From positions 2,852,001-2,916,000 of the forward strand of contig JAEILZ010000001.1 of assembly GCA_018873225.1 (NCBI GenBank): 64,000 nucleotides of DNA, in the 5' to 3' direction. A model generated the notes under the pieces. That model was not told the DNA's origin. It saw only the letters and a program-made list of their open reading frames with translations, and did not search any database. The translations under genes were made by a program, and so were the position numbers. This DNA is from [Phialemoniopsis] sp. UDSM-2020 (Eukaryota; Ascomycota; Sordariomycetes; Thyridiales; Thyridiaceae). This document shows positions 22,893 through 32,929 of this stretch, piece by piece (the first letter of the stretch is position 1; the number at the start of each line of letters is the position of its first letter).

Positions 22893-23312
22893 GAAGTAGG
22901 CCATTGCGTATCTCGCAGGTCGCGTAATCGAGTGGTACGTTCTCGTCATTGTCAACATCAGTGTTATCTATCCATCTTCCTCAGTTTTCACATGCTGCTC
23001 CATCATGTCTTGCTCGCGCTGCCTGACGTCCGAAGGCATTGGATTACCAATATCCCTTTTCCACTGCGGGCATCAACATCATGAAAGTCACCAACTTACT
23101 TCATGCTGTTGTATAAATACACAAGTCCTCTCTATTTGGAGCGCGAAAGGGCGACAATCGAGAGTTCCCATCAAAATCGTGCTGTCGAAAAGGCGATGAT
23201 GGTGTGGGGTTTTCACAGCTCTGATCTCCCCCCAAATGACGTCGGCACCTGTGCCCCTCCCCCAACTACGTCACCGATTTCAGCTGCAGGCTGCAGAAGA
23301 AGCTCTGAAATG

Positions 23313-23360
23313 CCCCACTGAAGAGCAGGCAGCCCCACCATTATCGCTGCTTCAGTGGGG
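23313..23360. repeat. 11-bp perfect inverted repeat, 26-base loop
   Basis: Arm CCCCACTGAAG (23313-23323) pairs exactly with CTTCAGTGGGG (23350-23360). It lies about 230 bases beyond the stop of the minus-strand surface-protein gene, so it could sit in its 3' UTR or downstream. Confidence 0.85.
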
Positions 23361-23590
23361 TTTCTCGGTTAGTTATCATAGCTGCAGAGCTTAAAAAAGA
23401 GATACAGAGCAACCAGCGCCGTGAAGAGACCACCAAGTTTTTAAGCATGTTGAAGAGATTTGGCATCCATAACACAAGGCCATCCATGTCACTCTAAGTT
23501 TTACTCCTCGGTAGAAACTAATTAGGATTATCATACCTCCAGGGATACAGTCAATATTTACAACAGAAAGTCACCGTCCAAAAGGCGTCC

Positions 23591-25534
23591 TCACAACATC
23601 ATCACACCACCAATGAGGCCTGCAGCCAATGCACACATCCACATGTACTGGCCATCTCGTGACGGAGCCGCGCCAGCGGCCACTGGAGCACTAGTCGGGA
23701 TGCCGACGGTTGGCGTGAATGAGGCACTCGGCCGACCAGTCCCGTGAGCCGGCCTCAATGTTGACGTAGCGTTGTGGCTCGCCCCGACACTACCCTTAGT
23801 CCACGGTCCTTGTACTTCCTTAGCCCCGGCACCCGCAACTCGGACGCCACCATCGCCGGGCATAGCCGGTGATGTGGCTGCTTGCTGTTGCTGCTGGGGA
23901 ATCACGGTGGTAGAAGGCGAGGCAACGAAAGTCTCTACTATAGGCGTCTTGCAAGGCACCAGCGTGACAACGTCCAAGATGACCGTCTTGTGCACCTCTG
24001 CGACCTGACTTGGGGCCGATGGCACAGGCGGCGGCGATGGCGGGGCCGTGATCGTGGCACCGGCAGGGCAGACCGTTGTGAAAATGTCAATGGTGCGAGT
24101 GACGACGACCTGGGAGGCGAGATCCGCCGGGCAGTTGACCACGTTGGCCGCGCAAGCAGTGATGGTATAGGTGGCCGTCGTGTAGAGCGTTGAAGTGACC
24201 AGGTCGACAGAGGAGGCATTGGTAGGCGCCGATGAGTTTCCAAGCGGGAACTTGATCGTGCTTGCCGAAGACAAGGACGGAGCACTGGTGATGGTGGGGA
24301 AAGTTGGACTCAAAGTGCTCGAAAGAACAGTGCTCGGTGCCGGCGTCGTTACAGCATCCAGCGTCGTCGCCGTTGTTGCGATCCCGCCAATAATACCTCC
24401 CGTCTCAGCCGGCGAGGACAGAGCCGGCAGCAAGGACGTCGCATCGCCTCCCGCGCCGTTGCCCCCCAGGCACTGAGTCAGCGTCGGCGCCGTCAGCAGC
24501 GTCGTCGACACCGTCGGTACGGGGCCGATGGTGCTGTAGTCGACCACCACGTCGAGGTGTGCGTACGCGCCGACGTTGAGGTCCCACCACTCCATGGCGC
24601 GCAGCGGGCACTCGGGCGTCGAGTCGAGCACGGCCACGAACTCAATCAGGTTGGCGTAGATACCCATGACAGCGCTCGCTCCCAGCCCCAAGAAATCGAG
24701 GCCGGCCTCGGCGCCGCACTGCACGCGCAGACGCAGGTCAGCCTTGAAGGTGGCGCGGCCGGTCTTGACGGTGATGGGGAGGGATTTGCTCGTGAGACCC
24801 TCACTGTTTTGTACATTAATTTTGTTGATCACTGGGAGCAGGCTAATGGAGGAAGACATACAAGAATGAGTCGACAACGACGCCGTCAAAGATGCTGGCT
24901 TCGAGGAAGGCATCGTCGGCCAACTGGACGTAGAAGCCGCCGGTCAAATCAATGGTCTCGTCGAGACTGAAGACTAGATCGACGTAGAAGACAACGCCGA
25001 CGCTCAGTCCTGGGAAACCCAGACCAATAGGAGAGTTGGACGTGAACAGGTTGATGGCGTAGGTAGCGCCCGCGCTGGACGCCACCTCGAGGTCGACGTA
25101 GGCCTCGACACCCTGGAAGTTGAGCCGCACGGTCGGGTCGATGATCTTCTCGTCCGTCAACTTTGCCGTGACGGTGCCGCGAGTGTAACACTCCCGGCAT
25201 GTGACGGCCAGGGAAACGTGCTCGGTGTCGGGCCCGTTGTTATGGCTGACATATGATCTACAGAATGCCGTCAATTATTCGGATCGTCATGCTCAAGATT
25301 GCAAGGGACAATTTACCCTTGGAATAGGACCTCATTGTTCCAAGTCTTGGCCATGCTGAAGTCTGCATGCAGCCTCTTTTCCAGGTGCTGCGTGCGGGTC
25401 ACCAGCTCCAGTGCCTCGAGCATCTCGAGCTCGCTCTGCGACGAGCCTGGGGAGACAGGCATGACCAGCGGTGCTGGGCTGGCGGCACAGAAGCCAGCCC
25501 ATGAGAGAAGCGGTATCAAGCGTGAGAAAAGCAT
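23591..25534 (-). CDS. Secreted Ser/Thr-rich surface protein with GPI-like tail
   Basis: I do not recognise a characterised family. Exons on the minus strand are 25534-25317, 25257-24862 and 24803-23591, both junctions phase 2, giving 608 residues. The start was chosen at MLFSRLIPLLSWAGFCAAS, a clear signal peptide; an upstream in-frame Met at 25612 would bury it. Residues about 50-310 form a globular region with CRECYTRGTV, several beta-like segments with regular hydrophobic alternation (YVDLEVASS, FYVDLVFSL) and Cys in RVQCGAEAG and TPECPL. Residues about 320-580 are Ser/Thr/Pro/Ala-rich, likely O-glycosylated, with a short Gln run. The final 18 residues are hydrophobic, compatible with GPI attachment. 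Predicted role: cell wall or surface protein. Confidence 0.85.
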
Positions 25535-26565
25535 AATGCAATAGCGGTTTAAAGAGTGAATATTGAAGGAGTGACTGTGGCCCAGAAATCTGTACCAGGC
25601 TGTGGATGGCACGCAGGACCTCGCGGATATCTAAAGAGCGACTGGAGTGAAAAAAAAGACAACGCGAAGATCTCAACTGCCAGAGAGGAAACGTTTATCA
25701 AGAGAGTTCTGCGCGTGAGGGATCAAGCCATCTTAAACGAATACCACGAGGCCCCATCCAGGTAGGAGAGTCTGCCTCGTGCCGGGCGAGGACCCAACAC
25801 CGTCTCCACCAGATTGCACATTACACCGCAGTAGCAAATGGCACTTTACGAACGCAGACCCTCATTACAGGCACCATCTGCACGCTCCCGAGGGTCGGCA
25901 CGGGAGTGGCCAAATGCCATGATAAGCCTCCGGGTAGTCCGACTATGATATCGGCTCCCCGCAGTCTGTTTGGCCTGTCACTGACCGAAATGCCACTTTG
26001 ATAGTAAGCCTTCATAGATTCCATGTTCAAGCTTGGTAATCCGTCTGGCCAATTGTGTGACATTCTGGGTGGCTCGTTTCAGTGTCTGGGTCTGCCAGAG
26101 GATCCTTGTAAGATGATTGGCTGGAAGACGAAGCCCCTTTCTGGCTGCGACTCCGGCCACGGCCCAATCAAAGTGGAGCACCGCCTTTCTTCAGTGCAAC
26201 CCCCTGAACTCTTACCTGCTAACTCTCACGATGGATGCTTTCACAAGATGTTGGCAAAAAAGGATCGTTTGTCTGAACTCTGGGTTGTATGGATCTTCCA
26301 TACAGGGTCATCATTGTCATGATACATCAACTCATTGGTCACTGACTGATCGAGACCGCACAGGGTGGGAAAGGAGATAAGTTGACTGAGCAACGACTAT
26401 GTACAGGACTGGTTGCATCAGAGCATTGAAATTCGTTGCAAATACCTTTAAAATGTACCCCCACGGGTCCAAAAGAGGTTGAAAACCCTCAAAAGGCACA
26501 GCCCAGTGTCAACGTAAGAAATATGGCATCGCAGGGCGGCGAGAATCAAGTCCATATAGACTCGT
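25535..26565. other. Intergenic region
   Basis: About 1 kb between two minus-strand genes: promoter of the surface-protein gene and 3' end of the GH64 gene. Only short, unrelated open frames are seen. Confidence 0.5.
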
Positions 26566-27984
26566 TCAAGCCACCTTCTGGAGCCGGGCCGAACGGCGGC
26601 CCAGGGCCTTCCTCAGCGACCCACGCACCGAAGCCAGCCGGGCCCTCAGCTTACCCTCCCGGTTCCCCTCTCCAACGCTGTCGTTCTTCTTTGCAGCTCG
26701 ATTTATCGTCCCAACAGCCTCGTCCTGAGCACCCTGTGCCGAAGCGTCGAACCCGCCGATGAAGACAGTCAGCAGCTTAGGCGCCCCGTCCGACACGGCG
26801 CCCGCCTGGTCCGGCGCGCCGTCGGCGCCGACGTCGTCGTAGGGGAATGCGTACCCGCGGCCGTCAATGTTGGCCGCGTGCACGATGCGCGCGTAGTGGT
26901 TCGTCTTGCTGCCCTGCGAGTAGAAGGTCTCGACGCGCTCGCCATTCGGCTGGTCGCTGTTGACGAGCAGCGTCGAGCGGTTGAAGGCGGCGGCGAGGCG
27001 CGCCGTGATGTTGCCCATCTCGTCGCCGTTGGTCGCGTAGCGGCCGAACGCGCCCGTGTCACACGAGAAGACGTCGCGCGTGCTCGGCTTGGGGAAGGAA
27101 CCCACGCCCTGGAAGTCGAGCGTGTTGCCGCTGGCGCCGACGCGGCCCGTCACGGTGCCCCAGGTGACCTGCGTGTCGACGCGGAGGTCGGCGGAGCGGT
27201 ACTTGTCCCAGACGGCGTCGACGTAGGGCTCGTAGTAGCCCGAGAACAGGCCCTGCTGGAGGACCATGCCCGAGTTGGGGGAGATGGCGCGGAGGTTGGT
27301 GGCCCCGTCGGCGCCCTTGACGACGAGGCTGGCCCAGCCGGCGTTGTCCCTGACCTGCTGGTCCTGCAGCTGCTTGCAGATGTCGTCGAGGCCGCCGGGG
27401 CGGATGCCGGTGACGCGCTGCACGGCGCCGCCGGAGGTGCTCTCGAGCTGCAGGGCCGTCGGGATGCTCACAAAGTCGACGTAGGTGATGTTGACAAAGA
27501 TCTGCCTGTCGTCGTAGGTGAACTCGCAAAAGTCCCAGGTGATCTCGTAGTTCTTGTCCGAGGTGTTGGTGATGGACGGCTCGACGAGGGCGGCGCCGTT
27601 GGGGCTCCGGTTGAGCTCAAAGTGCAAGGGCCTGTCCCTCGAGAAGTAGATGCGCGCCCCGACGAGATGCGGCACGGTGATGGTCCTGGAACTCCCCGTG
27701 CCGCCGAGGACTATGTTGCAGTCGGCAGCGAGGGCAGCGTGGTCATCGCCGGGGCTTGCCGGCCAGTAACCCGTGACACCATCACTCTGGAGTAGCCAGC
27801 GAGCATTGTTCTTGCTTGTGTCGAGGCCGGTGACGGTCACGTAGACGTTTGCGGAGGAGGTGGTGTTGCGGAGGGCGATCTGGGTCGTCGGGGGCGTGGC
27901 TGTCGCGTTCACAGAGTCATTGTTTGCGGACAACGGGTTGACGACCTTTTGAGATCGGAAGAGATTGTCGAATTTAGGAGCCAT
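26566..27984 (-). CDS. GH64 family beta-1,3-glucanase-like protein, no signal peptide
   Basis: A single-exon 472-residue protein of glycoside hydrolase family 64 (thaumatin-like fold), enzymes that cleave beta-1,3-glucan. An N-terminal beta-sandwich (about 30-125) is followed by the GH64 core, with ITWDFCEFTYDD and VNITYVDFVSIP. Glu154 and Asp170 are 16 residues apart, as are the catalytic Glu and Asp of the Streptomyces laminaripentaose-producing enzyme. The end of the core reads SKTNHYARIVHAANIDGRGY and YAFPYDDV. Residues about 430-472 are a Lys/Arg-rich tail (KLRARLASVRGSLRKAL) able to form a basic amphipathic helix. No signal peptide is present at MAPKFDNLF, so it is either cytosolic or exported unconventionally. 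Third codon positions are almost all G or C. Confidence 0.88.
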   Translation of the reverse strand: MAPKFDNLFRSQKVVNPLSANNDSVNATATPPTTQIALRNTTSSANVYVTVTGLDTSKNNARWLLQSDGVTGYWPASPGDDHAALAADCNIVLGGTGSSRTITVPHLVGARIYFSRDRPLHFELNRSPNGAALVEPSITNTSDKNYEITWDFCEFTYDDRQIFVNITYVDFVSIPTALQLESTSGGAVQRVTGIRPGGLDDICKQLQDQQVRDNAGWASLVVKGADGATNLRAISPNSGMVLQQGLFSGYYEPYVDAVWDKYRSADLRVDTQVTWGTVTGRVGASGNTLDFQGVGSFPKPSTRDVFSCDTGAFGRYATNGDEMGNITARLAAAFNRSTLLVNSDQPNGERVETFYSQGSKTNHYARIVHAANIDGRGYAFPYDDVGADGAPDQAGAVSDGAPKLLTVFIGGFDASAQGAQDEAVGTINRAAKKNDSVGEGNREGKLRARLASVRGSLRKALGRRSARLQKVA

Positions 27985-29921
27985 TATGGGAAGAGATGAA
28001 AGAGAGTATGCAAATCAAACGTGATAAATATGCCCAACCAGTGGATAATGGTGTGCTTAATCGTTGACTATCATTTCACCCAAGGGAGCGAAACATAGCT
28101 GCTTTATACAGGCTGGTCTCGCCCGCCTCGTTGGAGTCAAACAAGGATCTAGAAGGTATATCCCTGGCTGGGGGACTGGGTGAGAGTGGTCGTGGCAACT
28201 CCAAACCGTTCTAAGCCGACGAGTTCATGTGCTTCTCCAAGTTGGAGAGAGAGGCTTAACTCGTGACAAGGCTTGACCTATCTGGGGCTTTGGATGGGAA
28301 CAAGGAGGCAAGCGTGATGAGCCAAACATAGAAGAAGCTCCGCGTCCCTTACCACTAGAACAAGCGCATGCCCTGTTGGTATCATACTTTGCGAGCAGCC
28401 ACGATTCCCAATATGACGAGTCGCTTTAGACTGGTGAGAGATGTCGATCGGCGTTGAGACAAGACCACTTCGTCCTCAGGAAGGACGGGACTCCCGTGCC
28501 ATGATGGCCATGCGCGCAAAAATTGGAGAAGGGCGGAACCAAGTAGCTGCAACTACTCTGACGAAAGCTCGACAGCATGCAGGGTTCTGTAAGGAGCCAG
28601 GTGGTCGGTGTCTCTCAGAAACCCGGCTGGAAAGTCTTGCTTCAAAGGATCATCAGCAGGTTTGAAACGGCTCGATTGACGTCAACAGAAGCCATGTCTT
28701 AACCAAAGAGAATGCTAGGTACCAGTGTGTGTGGCTTCCAAGAGTGTCGACAGCAGCGAAATCCACGTGTGAAGTTACCAGGGATAGACAGGGTAATGAA
28801 TAATCTCCAATTGGCAATAAGCCATCTGTTAATCCTGGGATGGACAAGGACAACACATAAAATTCCAGGAACAGGCCAAGGTGAGTGGACGTGAGACCGG
28901 GAATGGGAGACTACCCTGCCAAGGAATCTGCAGGATGTAAGAGGGTGACAGGGATCTAGGTTGATGGTAAATGTCACGTCCTCCATCCTGATCAGCGTCG
29001 CCATGTCTATCCATACACACCACATCTCTCCAACTCTATTAGCGCAAGTCTCCAAGCTCGAGGTTGACTACTTGTCTCGATTCGATTGCGGGGAAAGTCA
29101 ACTCTCGTCAGGGCTCGTGACGGGTTCCCGCCCGCCACCATGGTGAAGGTTGCAGCTTGCACGTCGAATAAGGGTTTGCTTTTAGGTAAAAGAGGGACAG
29201 CGTGACACTCGAGAGAGCAAGAGCTATGCGCCCGTCCTCGCTCGACATCGCTCCGACTGAAAGTTCCGCCGAGCCTCACACGCAGCGCATGTCTGTGGTG
29301 GCCTCGTGGCTTCACTAACACCGATTTAAGTCGAGTCGCCGTTTACCAGCAGACCCAACTTTGCCATGTCTGGCCGGCGCTGGCTCTGCTCTGTTGAGAA
29401 TATGCACGCCGGATGCAAGTCAGCAAGGCCGCTTGAGACGGGCTGCAGCGCATCGCCCTTCTCTGGGGCCTGATTAGTCGGCGATGCTGCACCGCGTGTC
29501 TGCACCTTCCGCAGTGGGGCCGCCATGCGTGTGCTCATTTGCCGTTCTGCAGGTCATCACGGTGTTGCATCGTGGGGAAGTAGGTGTGCCAGTACTTTAT
29601 GATCTGCCCACCCATTCGTCTTGTCTCGGCCAGCAGTTGGGTGCCCATGTGCTTCAAGTGCATGTGCGAAGCATCTTGTTTACCGACTCTCGAAGGCTGT
29701 TCTCTGATTGGGAACGGCGGTAAAGAGCAATTTGGACGCAATGAATTCACTGCAGGTGCGGATGCTGAAACGAGGTTGCCTTGGTGGACGCCGACTACAT
29801 CTCAGGGTCCTTGATAACAACGCAAAAAAAAAGAAAGACATGAGAAGAATAAATCCCAGAGAACGCCCTCTTTTCGAACCCTCATGCCAGCCGTAATCGA
29901 ACAAGCTCCGACCCGAACTTA
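27985..29921. other. Intergenic region
   Basis: About 1.9 kb between the GH64 start and the GH16 stop. I see no coding sequence; short open frames on both strands give no recognisable protein. Confidence 0.5.
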
Positions 29922-31151
29922 TCACCAAACACCAGACACCCAGCCCTGAAGCATCAGCACTCCTATCAACATTGACCAAAACACGCCGCCTGAGACTTGG
30001 CTGGCCTCATTCTTGGATACAGTCTGATTGGGCACCAACTGAGGGTGCGCACTAAAGAAGAACTCTCGGGCGCTCAAGTTCGTCGCCGTCGATTCCGGGA
30101 TGCGACAGATGGCCCCCGGCGCTTGCGGATCCGCACAGCGCTGTGCCCAGTCCTGCTGCCGTCTAGGGGCCGACGAGTTGAAGTAGGCCTTGACGTAGGC
30201 CACCGACATCGCGGCGTCGCGGTCCGGCGGTCCTCCCGACCAGAGCGGGTTCCCGTTGCTCCAGTGCTGCAGGATCAAGTGGCCCGCGTGCTCCGGCACC
30301 GCTGAGCTGTTCATCCTCGCGAGCATGATGTTGTCGGCGTAGAAGAAGACTTGACCGGGCAGGAAGTCGATGCGGTATTCGTGGAAATCCAAGGTCGGAT
30401 TGAACGGGAGATTCGCCTTGACAAACGTCCTCGTCTTTTGCGCGTCGAAGCCCGACTCGGCAGCTTCTCTAGACTGGAGCACCAAATTCACTGGGAAGCT
30501 GTTGTTGTTTGGGTTGAAGTCTTTCGACAAGAACTCCATATCGATCTCCTGGGTGTCATTGTAATACTGCAGCACCGAGGGTGGGATGTCAGTCAAGTCC
30601 TCTTCAACAACGTACATGGAACGACGTACCCAGAAAAAGGCCGAACACGTCCCAGGGACATCCGTGATTTTCAGGCTCGCCCTATACGTTCCGTACAAGA
30701 CATCCAGCCTCATAGTATCGATCTCGGCCACGGGTACCATGTCGTTGACCGTGCCGCTCTTGACCACCAGTCGCAAGCCTGCATCCTGGCCATCTTTTCC
30801 TTTGCCCACCTCCAACTCTGTGTCGGTGTTGGGATTCGTCGCAATGTTCTCGACAGCAAACATCTCGCCGAATGCACCTCGGGTCCTCTCGTGGCTCAGA
30901 TTGAACGCCTGGCGCTGCCAGTCTGTGTTCGTGGCCACGTCCCGGAGATGGGAAAAGTCGGTCTCGATCAGGTCGGTGAAGACGTGCTCGACCGCATCCA
31001 GGCCGGGCCCGACGGAGGCGGCGTAGCCGCATTCGCAGTCCCCAGATGCAAAGGTAAAGAGCAGCTGAAGTACGAAAAGCAAGGAAAGAAATGATGGCAG
31101 CTTTGAACTCCTAAAAGCCACTCTAGACTCACCACTCCCGCAAAGAGCCAT
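29922..31151 (-). CDS. Secreted GH16 endo-beta-1,3(4)-glucanase-like protein
   Basis: An intronless 409-residue member of glycoside hydrolase family 16 (concanavalin-like jelly roll). The start at 31151 gives a signal peptide with hydrophobic core FLSLLFVLQLLFTFASG; a Met at 31217 in frame would add 22 non-conserved residues. The mature protein begins DCECGYAASVG, a common start of fungal GH16 proteins. The catalytic motif is QEIDMEFLS: Glu202, Asp204, Glu206. Aromatic substrate residues are seen in HWSNGNPLWSGGPP. Several N-x-S/T sites are present. The C-terminus ends in a hydrophobic stretch (VFWSMLIGVLMLQGW) after a Ser/Asn region, compatible with GPI anchoring, which would place it at the cell wall. 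It lies near the GH64 gene, the same polymer being the likely substrate. Confidence 0.93.
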   Translation of the reverse strand: MALCGSGESRVAFRSSKLPSFLSLLFVLQLLFTFASGDCECGYAASVGPGLDAVEHVFTDLIETDFSHLRDVATNTDWQRQAFNLSHERTRGAFGEMFAVENIATNPNTDTELEVGKGKDGQDAGLRLVVKSGTVNDMVPVAEIDTMRLDVLYGTYRASLKITDVPGTCSAFFWVRRSMYVVEEDLTDIPPSVLQYYNDTQEIDMEFLSKDFNPNNNSFPVNLVLQSREAAESGFDAQKTRTFVKANLPFNPTLDFHEYRIDFLPGQVFFYADNIMLARMNSSAVPEHAGHLILQHWSNGNPLWSGGPPDRDAAMSVAYVKAYFNSSAPRRQQDWAQRCADPQAPGAICRIPESTATNLSAREFFFSAHPQLVPNQTVSKNEASQVSGGVFWSMLIGVLMLQGWVSGVW

Positions 31152-32929
31152 GGCTGTGCTCGAATCCAGAGATGTGCATTTGGAGTCTGCTGTGTGTGTG
31201 AGATAGTGTGACAACAACTCTATGCAACGAAATTTGGAAAGACCACTGTGGACAGACAGTTATGTGAAACCGTATTACCGTCACAACAAATTGTGTGTCC
31301 CAGTGCGATGTAGCACAGCACCCATGCAATCCAATGGAATACAGTCGCCCACCCGGGGAACAAGACAGAAAAGAATGACCGGTAGGCTCTGTGGATACAT
31401 GCAGCGCAAATGGCTCGTCCTACTGAAGATGCTCTTGTGTGGATTCGCGTGGCTTGCAGCTTCATCACAGGAGGGCAGGATCCTTGATCAGACGCATATC
31501 TGCAGACTCTCCCGGCCCTGGAAAGAGTCCAGGCCCTATGAGAGAACCTGTGTCTCTATTACTATCGTCCCAGGGGCTCGTTCAACCTTGTCTACACAGT
31601 GACACCAAATGACAGACAAGACATGGTGGCTCCCTTACCAAAAGGCGCACGGTAAACCACAAGATTGGCCAGATAGAACATGAATTTCTGACCAACAGGC
31701 AGGATTGAACGGCACGGCCGGACAAATAACTCTACATGTCCGATATATGAATATGCAGGAACCCGTTCGCGACATGGCTGGGTCCACTGATACAGAATCA
31801 TGATTCCGTCCAATACTGCCCGTCCCCGAACACGAGGGGAACTCTGCTCCAGCCCGTCCTTTCCTGTTTGCCTGACTTAATAGTTCTCGGATATCAACCG
31901 GAGGTCTATAACAAAACACCCCTCTTGCTTGAGACGCGGCTCAGCTTGGAACTTAGGCGAGTCAAGCTTATTTGGGCAATAATGCCGATGAGTCGGAGGT
32001 CAAAATTATGCTGTCGTCTTCAGCATTCTCCATTGCCTTTTTCTACGTGGCTAATGCATGTAGTGGCCGCGTTGTACAAATTTTCAGGTCATCACGGTAT
32101 TGAGTCAAGTTGGGAGTGAGGTGAGGTATAATTGCGCTAGACTTGCTCAAGAGATATGTCCACAGTCATGAGAAGCCGAGAGATACTAAACAGAAAGCAC
32201 AATGCGATTCCAACGCAGAAAACAAGCATAGTTTCAATCTCAAAGGCAAGCAGCATCGTCGACGAGTCCTGCCGCGCGACCCTGACTCCGCTCCACCAAC
32301 CAGGGTCTGCAAAACCCATCCCAAGTCTAAGTACTAAATGAGAACGCAAAACAGGACGTTCAAGGAGACCAAAAGCAGTTGCAAGATACGATCAATCAAA
32401 AGGAAATAGTGAGAAAAGGGAAAAAAGGAGAACAAAGACAGGAAAAAACGCAACGAAGCGACAATCTGTATATCGAACAAGGTATCGGAAGAGAGTCGGG
32501 AAGAAAAAGACGATACCCCCCGACGACAGAAACATTAGTAGTAGGTTCAGTATGTGTGCCGTAGCTAATAAAACAAGGAGAGAGAAGAGAAAATCCTCCG
32601 TATGGACCAGCCAACAAAAACTGTCTGTCGTGTGCAGATATTAGGTTGCGCCAGGAGCGCAGAGATCCCCGTCCCTGAGGATCATGCGAAACCGGTTGAC
32701 CAACCCTGCCCTCAATTATTGCCTGTGACCACCGGAATGCAGAAAGACGACGACGCTGTATGCAGATAGGGAAAGACAAAGGAAAAGGGTCCAGGCTCAG
32801 GACGAACTGCAGTTCCACTCCGCCTCACACCCAAACCAGACAGTTGTAACGAGGGCAGTCCATAGCCTCAGTGAGTATATGCCGAGGTGATCCACCCATA
32901 ACAAAAGAAATCGTTCATCATCATCAAGA
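31152..32929. other. Intergenic region
   Basis: It holds the GH16 promoter and, at 32.3-32.9 kb, an A-rich stretch (on the plus strand) that is likely the 3' UTR of the transcription-factor gene. No coding sequence is recognised. Confidence 0.5.

Larger units (their letters stand above)
22100..23590. other. Intergenic region carrying two strong inverted repeats
   Basis: These 1.5 kb hold no recognisable gene, the promoter of the hydrophilic-protein gene at the left, and two hairpin-forming inverted repeats listed separately. Confidence 0.5.

Noticed and set aside
25535..25612. Upstream in-frame Met for the surface protein
   Set aside because: It would place the signal peptide internally; the Met at 25534 is the natural start.
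26878..27795. 305-codon open frame antisense to the GH64 gene
   Set aside because: Its Val/Ala/Gly-rich translation is the mirror of GC-rich codon usage in the true gene.
30351..31094. 247-codon plus-strand frame over the GH16 gene
   Set aside because: Antisense shadow of a clear GH16 protein.
29551..32098. 14-base match (CAGGTCATCACGGT) on both sides of the GH16 gene as a target-site or duplication mark
   Set aside because: A match of that length is expected by chance in 64 kb.
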